A DNA stretch of 64,000 bases. Source: Prevotellaceae bacterium. Lineage in GTDB: Bacteria; Bacteroidota; Bacteroidia; Bacteroidales; Bacteroidaceae. The notes under the pieces are model-generated. The model saw only the letters and a program-made list of their open reading frames with translations, had not been told where the DNA came from and did no database searches. A program made the translations under genes and the position numbers. Location of the stretch: positions 1-64,000 of the forward strand of contig JAHZGX010000007.1 in the NCBI GenBank assembly GCA_019420585.1, in the 5' to 3' direction. The first letter of the stretch is position 1. Every line of letters starts with the position of its first letter. Below, in pieces: positions 58,613-64,000 of this stretch.

Positions 58613-59731
58613 TTATCTCAGTTTGTGCAGGAAGATGACGGGATTGTCTGTCGGGTGTAATCCCATGGACGTGAATTTGTTGAGACCATAGGCTTTCTCT
58701 GTCTGCAGCAGAGCGTAGGCAGGCATGACGCTTGCCAACCGGTCACCGATGGTTCCCAGCGGTGCGGACAGATAGGGAAAGGTGGGTTCGGGATTGTTCA
58801 TTATAGTCATGTTCTGGACGCTGCCATCGGGCTTGCTGCGTGCAAGTTGGAAGGAGAGCCCGCATTTGCCAAACAGTTCGTAAACTATGTAGTCGGCTTG
58901 CCGTGTGCTTTTGTAGAGCGCGATGCCGCGTACCACGTGCTTGTGCCTTGTCATCTGGGCTATTTCCTCGAAGGTGTAGTCTTCCATAGGTTCCGGCATC
59001 TGCTGGTCGGTGTTGAAGGCGTATGTCTTGAACGGAGCGGTCTCATCGCCACAGAGCAGCATGATTTCCGTTTCGAAGGGGTTGCTTACCAGCAGTGTGT
59101 CTCCGCTTTGTCCCACAAAGGGATGGTAGGTGTCGGAGGTGAAGGACTCGGTGCGCTCAAAGGGGGCGGCCTCATGGGTGAAGTTGCCCGACTTCATGTT
59201 GTAGGTCATGAAGTTGAACATGCGATTGTTGCAATTGCCGGATGCGAGCACTATGGATGAGTCTGACAGGACGCGTAAGTCCAGATAATAGTCATGCAGA
59301 GGGATGATACGTGTGAGATATCCGTCAAATGTGTATTGCATGATACGCTTCTGCGGCCGGCTCAGGACGAATATGCCTGCCCCAGTGACATCGAATGCAT
59401 CGGCTGTGGCATATTCTCCCTCGCCCAGTCCCATGCTGTCAAGGGTGCCCATGTGATGTCCATTGGCATCGAAGGTAAATATGCGTCCGTTGTCATCAAG
59501 GATGTAGATGCATTGGTCATGAAAGCGTATGTCACGCACATCGGACACCATTGGCGTGGTGGTGGAATCCAACTGGATGAAGGTGTATGCAGAGAAAAAA
59601 CTGTCGGCGGGAAAGTCTTCGTCTACATTCACACGTATGGTCTGCAGGCTGTTCTTGCCTGGCTGCGTACATGCGGCAAGCAAGAATATGAGTATGGTAA
59701 GGCAGGTCAGTATGAACTTTCTGTGAAGCAT
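58613..59731 (-). CDS. 6-bladed beta-propeller lipoprotein
   Basis: A 372-residue lipoprotein (lipobox LLAAC, Cys21). The start of the mature part (QTIRVNVDEDFPADSFFSAYTFIQLDSTTTPMVSDV) and repeats such as IYILDDNGRIFTFDANGHHMGTL and GYLTRIIPL are those of Bacteroidales 6-bladed beta-propeller (NHL-like) proteins, which often sit next to NVEALT genes. Probably surface-exposed or periplasmic. Function unknown. Confidence 0.82.
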   Translation of the reverse strand: MLHRKFILTCLTILIFLLAACTQPGKNSLQTIRVNVDEDFPADSFFSAYTFIQLDSTTTPMVSDVRDIRFHDQCIYILDDNGRIFTFDANGHHMGTLDSMGLGEGEYATADAFDVTGAGIFVLSRPQKRIMQYTFDGYLTRIIPLHDYYLDLRVLSDSSIVLASGNCNNRMFNFMTYNMKSGNFTHEAAPFERTESFTSDTYHPFVGQSGDTLLVSNPFETEIMLLCGDETAPFKTYAFNTDQQMPEPMEDYTFEEIAQMTRHKHVVRGIALYKSTRQADYIVYELFGKCGLSFQLARSKPDGSVQNMTIMNNPEPTFPYLSAPLGTIGDRLASVMPAYALLQTEKAYGLNKFTSMGLHPTDNPVIFLHKLR

Positions 59732-59777
59732 TTTTATAAAATGAAGCAGGCGCGTCTTTTGTTTGGCGCGCCTTGTG

Positions 59778-60146
59778 TCAGTTCTCTATCGTCTTGTAGA
59801 GGTCATCGCAGGATACCGGTCGAAATGAGGCATCGCCTCCTTCTTCAAAGTCTCTCCGGCCGTCTATGGTGATGAAGCCTGCTGCGTCGGCCTGGAGTAC
59901 GCTCCCATCGGAAAGCCGTATCTTCTTGCCTGTGCCCACGAAGACTGTACATCTCGACTCGCGCACCATCCACGTCGTGCTGGTTTCATTGCCAGTAAGT
60001 GCCTCCACGTTCTCTGCCAGCAGGGGATTGGTAGAGTTTACCCCCATGTCATTGAATGTGCGGTACTCTCCGTAAGACCACATACCGCCCATAGCAGCCA
60101 TACATGCCATCGTTGCCCACAGCGTGGCTTCGGTTCTTTTCCTCAT
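59778..60146 (-). CDS. NVEALT-family small exported protein
   Basis: A 122-residue protein (start ATG 60146, MRKRTEATLWATM) with a single N-terminal hydrophobic segment and the diagnostic LLAENVEALTGNE at about 46-58. The C-terminal part has two cysteines (one in RCTVFVG). An ATG at 60212 would add 22 charged residues and lacks a ribosome site as good. Function unknown, but the family regularly precedes 6-bladed propeller lipoproteins, as here (46-base gap). Confidence 0.85.
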   Translation of the reverse strand: MRKRTEATLWATMACMAAMGGMWSYGEYRTFNDMGVNSTNPLLAENVEALTGNETSTTWMVRESRCTVFVGTGKKIRLSDGSVLQADAAGFITIDGRRDFEEGGDASFRPVSCDDLYKTIEN

Positions 60147-60406
60147 AATACTTCCTTTCTCAGTATCTTTTCCTCTTTCTTTACCCCGTCTGTAGGTCGT
60201 GGGCTTGTGCATGCTGACTATAGATGTGGCTCGGATGTGGATGATATACTTTCTGCTTGTAAAGGTATGCCATTTCTATGTCCCCGCCAAACAAAATGAC
60301 TTTTTTCTTTTATACAATATGTGTTTTCCCCGTTTGCGTTCTAGTGTGTATGCCAGTGAAAGGGAGGTCGTGGGGGCATCCAGGAGGTTTGTGAGCACGA
60401 ATAAGT

Positions 60407-60445
60407 GGGCGGGGAGAAATGCCGGGGTGGCTTTTCTCCCCGCCC
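60407..60445 (-). terminator. terminator of nrdD-nrdG
   Basis: GGGCGGGGAGAA (60407-60418) pairs perfectly with TTCTCCCCGCCC (60434-60445), 31 bases beyond the nrdG stop. Confidence 0.8.
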
Positions 60446-60476
60446 AAAATGATGCGTCTGTCTTGTGTCTGTGCCT

Positions 60477-60983
60477 TTACACGTCCCAGTCGGGACGTTT
60501 CCAATATACGGGCTTGCCTTCATGCAGGCTTTCCTGTGCCATAAGTATGCGTTGGTTGCTGCTTCCGCGGAAGAGCATGTCCTCATTGCGTTCGGCAGCG
60601 ATGAACGGCCCGTCCACCAGCACGTCGATATGGCTGAGCAGTTGCCTGCAAGTGGGGGACTTGAGCAATTGCTCAAAGAGGAATCCTGTGTAGCACCAGA
60701 TGGTCTTGTACGATGTCTTTTTTATCTTGCGGGCCAGTTCATCGAAGGCCTCGGCTTGGTAGAATGGGTCTCCACCGGTGAAGGTTACATCGGCGAAGGG
60801 GTCGGCAAGTATTTCGTCCAGAAGGTCTTCGGTACTCCTGTCTGTCCCGCTGCCAAATTCCCATGACTGTGGGTTATGGCATCCGGGACACTGGTGGTTG
60901 CACCCAGCACAGTAGATGCTCGTGCGGAAGCCCGGGCCATCGACGGTGGTGTCATGCAGGACTTTCAGGACGTTAATTCTCAT
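60477..60983 (-). CDS. nrdG: anaerobic ribonucleotide reductase activating protein
   Basis: A 168-residue radical-SAM enzyme. The iron-sulfur cysteines are in YCAGCNHQCPGCHN (Cys28, Cys32, Cys35 form CxxxCxxC). GGDPFYQ binds S-adenosylmethionine. It generates the glycyl radical on NrdD. It overlaps the nrdD stop by 11 bases, so the two are coupled. Confidence 0.95.
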   Translation of the reverse strand: MRINVLKVLHDTTVDGPGFRTSIYCAGCNHQCPGCHNPQSWEFGSGTDRSTEDLLDEILADPFADVTFTGGDPFYQAEAFDELARKIKKTSYKTIWCYTGFLFEQLLKSPTCRQLLSHIDVLVDGPFIAAERNEDMLFRGSSNQRILMAQESLHEGKPVYWKRPDWDV

Positions 60984-63183
60984 GTATTACACGGTCGTTC
61001 AGTTCTGACAACTTAGCCTTGTTCCATCTGTCGGTGGTTCCCACTAGATAACCGGTGATTCGCTGCAGCCTGTCTATGTTGGCACTGCCGCACTTGGGGC
61101 ACACGTCAAGGTGTTTCTCTGCGTTCTCGTAACCACAGTCCATACAGCGGTTGCGCGTATGGTTCACGCTTCCGTATCCGATATCATATTTGTCCATCAT
61201 GTCCACGATGCGCATCACGGCCTCTGGGTTGTGTGTGGCATCGCCGTCAATCTCTACATAGAAGATGTGCCCCCCGCGTGTGAGATTGTGGTAGGGAGCC
61301 TCCACCTGTGCCTTATGCAGTGCTGTGCAGTGGTAATACACCGGTACGTGGTTGCTGTTGGTGTAATATTCGCGGTCGGTAATGCCTGGCAACGAGCCGA
61401 ATTGCTTTCTGTCGTTCTTGGTGAACCGGCCTGAAAGTCCCTCGGCCGGTGTGCCCAGTACGCTGTAGTTGTGCTGGTAACGATTGCAGAAGTCGTTGAC
61501 ACGGTCGCGCATGTAGGTTACGATTTTGATGCCCAAGTCTTGTGCCTTCTGGCTCTCTCCGTGGTGTTTGCCAACCAGTGCCACCAGGCATTCGGCCAGT
61601 CCTATGAAACCGATGCCGAGCGTACCTTGGTTGATGACAGATGCGATGGTGTCATTGGCCTTCAGGTTCTCGCTGCCCAGCCAGAGTCCTTTCATGAGCA
61701 GTGGGAACTGTTTGGCGAAGGCTGTCTTCTGGAACTCGAATCTGTCGTGCAGTTGCTGGGCGGTGATCTGAAGCAGGTTGTCCAGTTTTGCAAAGAATGC
61801 GTCGATGCGCTCCTTCTCGTCTTTGATACCCATGCATTCGATGGCCAGTTTGACGATGTTTATGGTGCTGAAACTCAGGTTTCCGCGTCCGATGCTCGTT
61901 TTGGGGCCAAAGCGGTTCTCGAACACGCGTGTCCGACATCCCATAGTGGCGCATTCCCATTTGTAGCGCTCGGGGTCATCGGCCTTCCAGTTTTCGTTTT
62001 GGTTGTAGGGCGTATCCAGGTTGATGAAGTTGGGGAAGAAACGCCGTGCCGTCACCTTGCAGGCATACTGATAGAGGTCGTAGTTCCTGTCGGTGGGCAG
62101 ATAACTCACTCCGCGCTTCTTCTTCCATATTTGTATGGGGAAGATGGCTGTCTCGCCGTTGCCCACTCCCTCGTAGGTGCTGCGCAGTATCTCGCGTATC
62201 ACGCATCGGCCCTCGGCACTGGTGTCGGTGCCATAGTTGATGCTGCTGAACACTACCTGGTTTCCTCCGCGGCTGTGTATGGTGTTCATGTTGTGTATGA
62301 AGGCTTCCATGGCTTGGTGCACGCGGCCTACTGTCTTGTTGATGGCGTGCTGCTTGATGCGCTCACGCCCTTCAAATCCAGCCAGAGGTATGTTGAGATA
62401 GTCGTCGATGGGCGCATGGTAAAGTTCGCTGTAGTCTTCGGCGTTCAGGTCTTCCAGTACCTTCACCTCTTCTATATAAGAGGAGCGCACGAAGGGGGCT
62501 AGATAGAAGTCGAAGGCGGGGATGGCCTGTCCGCCATGCATCTCGTTCTGCACGGTCTCCATGCTGATACATCCCAGTATGCTGGCTGTCTCTATCCGCT
62601 TGGCCGGCCTGCTTTCTCCGTGCCCGGCCTGGAATCCGTACTTGAGGATACGGTCAAGGGGGTGCTGTATGCAGGTTAGTGACTTTGTGGGGTAATAGTC
62701 CTTGTCGTGGATGTGAAGGTAGTTGTTCTTTACAGCCTCACGTGCATCATCGCTCAGCAGATAGTCGTCCACAAAGGGCTTGGTGGTTTCGCTGGCGAAC
62801 TTCATCATCATTCCGGCCGGGGTGTCGGCGTTCATGTTGGCGTTCTCTCGCGTCACATCATTGTTCTTGATGTTGATTATCTCCAGGAAGATGTCTGTGG
62901 TCTTCGCCTTACGCGCCACGCTGCGTGCGTTGCGGTATTTGATGTAAGCCTTCGCTACGTCCTTGCGCGAACTCTTCATCAACTCGTTCTCCACCATGTC
63001 CTGGATGTCCTCAACGGTCATCTGAGCCTTCCCCTTCATGGAGATACGGTCGGATATCTGGCCTATGAGTGACTCGTCCTCACCTTGCTCGGTGGCGAAC
63101 ATGGCCTTGCGTATGGCGGCAGCAATCTTCTGCTCGTTGAATCCTACGATGCGCCCATCCCTTTTCTTTACGGTCTGTATCAT
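60973..63183 (-). CDS. nrdD: anaerobic ribonucleoside-triphosphate reductase
   Basis: A 736-residue class III reductase (start ATG 63183, MIQTVKKRDGRIVGFNEQK). An N-terminal ATP-cone (1-95) is followed by the catalytic barrel, a C-terminal zinc site CMDCGYENAEKHLDVCPKCGS and the glycyl radical loop RITGYLVGTT. It makes deoxynucleotides without oxygen. A longer reading to 63273 adds an atypical 30-residue head overlapping the leader. Confidence 0.95.
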   Translation of the reverse strand: MIQTVKKRDGRIVGFNEQKIAAAIRKAMFATEQGEDESLIGQISDRISMKGKAQMTVEDIQDMVENELMKSSRKDVAKAYIKYRNARSVARKAKTTDIFLEIINIKNNDVTRENANMNADTPAGMMMKFASETTKPFVDDYLLSDDAREAVKNNYLHIHDKDYYPTKSLTCIQHPLDRILKYGFQAGHGESRPAKRIETASILGCISMETVQNEMHGGQAIPAFDFYLAPFVRSSYIEEVKVLEDLNAEDYSELYHAPIDDYLNIPLAGFEGRERIKQHAINKTVGRVHQAMEAFIHNMNTIHSRGGNQVVFSSINYGTDTSAEGRCVIREILRSTYEGVGNGETAIFPIQIWKKKRGVSYLPTDRNYDLYQYACKVTARRFFPNFINLDTPYNQNENWKADDPERYKWECATMGCRTRVFENRFGPKTSIGRGNLSFSTINIVKLAIECMGIKDEKERIDAFFAKLDNLLQITAQQLHDRFEFQKTAFAKQFPLLMKGLWLGSENLKANDTIASVINQGTLGIGFIGLAECLVALVGKHHGESQKAQDLGIKIVTYMRDRVNDFCNRYQHNYSVLGTPAEGLSGRFTKNDRKQFGSLPGITDREYYTNSNHVPVYYHCTALHKAQVEAPYHNLTRGGHIFYVEIDGDATHNPEAVMRIVDMMDKYDIGYGSVNHTRNRCMDCGYENAEKHLDVCPKCGSANIDRLQRITGYLVGTTDRWNKAKLSELNDRVIHEN

Positions 63184-63294
63184 TGTCACTGTGATGTTAA
63201 GTTTGCTTGTAGTTGGTGAAGTGACTCGCTGCTGTTTCCCGGGCAATGCACCGGAAAGAAATTGCGAGGCCATATCCTCTGACGGATTGACCTC

Positions 63295-63303
63295 GCAAAG
63301 TTA
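63295..63303 (-). promoter_or_regulatory. -7 box TAACTTTGC for nrdD-nrdG
   Basis: The minus strand reads TAACTTTGC with TTG 20 bases upstream (63324-63326). The leader is about 110 bases, long enough for a regulatory site, though I see no NrdR-type box pair. Confidence 0.7.
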
Positions 63304-63489
63304 CGCTTTCGGTTGCTAATGCGCAATGCTTTTATGGGATAAATTGTCCGTTTTGAAGCATTTTTTCTTCCTCTTCAATCGGATGTTTTCTATTTTATTT
63401 TGTAATCTATTGATATACAATACTACTTTGGGTTGTCTTAAAGAAAAAGTTTTCCAAAATGATTCTCTGTTTTATGAATGGCGGTGATA
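63304..63489. other. AT-rich intergenic region upstream of nrdD
   Basis: AT-rich spacer between the nrdDG promoter and the end of the next minus-strand gene. No gene or clear terminator hairpin is visible. Confidence 0.4.
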
Positions 63490-64000
63490 TCAGAATGTTA
63501 CGGACTTGTTATGCCTGTTTACCAGCATTCCATCTGTAGTCTGACCGTTCCACTTCATGTTTCGCAGGGTCTTGAAGGTGATACGCATGAGTTCCGCATC
63601 GCCTTCCAGCAGTTTCTGCATGCCCAAATTGACGAAGGTGGGATAGAGTGCCTTCTGTCCGCTGGTGTGCAGGCGGTCATAGGTCATGTTGTACATGTCT
63701 TTTACGGCCAGTGCTTCCACACCCTGGTATTGCAGTTCTGCGGCATCGTATGGCAGGCACATGCTCAGTGCGTTTACGTCTTGCATTCCCTTACCTCTTA
63801 CAGTCAGCGTCACCACATCACCTGCGGCATACTGCTTCTTGTCTGCTTCCACGGTGACGGTTCCCTTCAGTTCGCCTTTCTGCTCTCCGCGTATTCCGCC
63901 CTCCAGTTCCGTTGCTACGGCACTGATATCGTAGGCATCGATGAGTCCGTTGCCGTTGAGGTCGCCTTTGCTGATATATCCGGCAAAGTCTCCGTCGCCC
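63490..64000 (-). CDS. C-terminal part of a secreted protein with dockerin-like and cohesin/Ig-like domains (partial)
   Basis: The frame is open to the window edge. Reading inward: GDGDFAGYISKGDLNGNGLIDAYDISAVATELEGG is a dockerin-type I/EF-hand repeat (DLNGNGLIDAYD calcium loop). Then ADKKQYAAGDVVTLTVRGKGMQDVNALSMCLPYD... begins a cohesin-like or Ig-like module that ends the protein. Such tails occur on Bacteroidales glycoside hydrolases and surface proteins; the catalytic part is outside the window. Confidence 0.75.
   Translation of the reverse strand, partial: GDGDFAGYISKGDLNGNGLIDAYDISAVATELEGGIRGEQKGELKGTVTVEADKKQYAAGDVVTLTVRGKGMQDVNALSMCLPYDAAELQYQGVEALAVKDMYNMTYDRLHTSGQKALYPTFVNLGMQKLLEGDAELMRITFKTLRNMKWNGQTTDGMLVNRHNKSVTF

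Noticed and set aside
1..64000. CRISPR array, tRNA or rRNA genes, complete insertion sequence
   Set aside because: I found no regularly spaced repeats, no tRNA-like cloverleaf in the gaps, and no transposase gene; small RNAs cannot be excluded by eye.

Overview
The window comes from a member of the Bacteroidales (Bacteroidota), probably near Prevotellaceae or Bacteroidaceae. The grounds are many TAnnTTTG-type -7 promoter boxes, NigD-like and NVEALT proteins, a dual-membrane anti-sigma pair, a TonB-dependent receptor fragment, a type IX secretion sorting domain and Bacteroides-type mobilization genes. The genus cannot be fixed from sequence alone.

Layout. (1) 1-19.7 kb is an AT-rich accessory island. 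It opens with a tightly packed six-gene operon (178-9021): a tubulin/FtsZ-like GTPase, a very large actin/Hsp70-fold ATPase, a lipoprotein with an extra membrane span, a ZorA/MotA-like stator protein, a ZorB/MotB-like OmpA protein and a trypsin-like lipoprotein. I know of no described system with this composition; it is the main candidate for an undescribed one. It is followed by a decayed type III restriction gene, a membrane-anchored PIN-like protein, an RloA/RloB (AbiL-like) ATPase-TOPRIM pair, and a 1,700-residue type IX-secreted protein with a 21-cysteine repeat region. (2) 19.7-28.1 kb is an integrative mobilizable element: an integrase remnant, a MobC/relaxase/membrane-protein set, small unknown genes, an AbiE toxin-antitoxin pair with a perfect inverted-repeat operator, and two tandem tyrosine recombinases. 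Its right end abuts the last ~230 residues of a TonB-dependent receptor, so the island appears to have landed inside that gene. (3) 28.1-64 kb is higher-GC chromosome: a PASTA-rluD-ddl-acyltransferase-lipoprotein-mnmA operon, rpmH/efp back to back, a NigD/ECF sigma/Dma-like anti-sigma module, an Upf1-like helicase, a TIR-like/AAA/DUF4435 (PARIS-like) cassette, trkA-dxs, recG-ispD-DJ-1, nadK, an ABC exporter, an SGNH hydrolase, a NVEALT/beta-propeller/membrane winged-helix set, nrdG-nrdD, and the end of a dockerin-bearing protein.

How it works together. The island carries at least four recognisable or suspected anti-phage modules (motor/cytoskeleton operon, type III RM relic, RloAB, AbiE) beside mobilization genes, a typical mobile defence island. 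The chromosomal part holds isoprenoid (dxs, ispD), peptidoglycan (ddl), translation (rpmH, efp, mnmA, rluD), NADP, DNA repair and anaerobic deoxyribonucleotide genes. It contains one further candidate defence cassette (43955-46395) whose base composition matches the host. Function calls rest on motifs read by eye; no database search was run.
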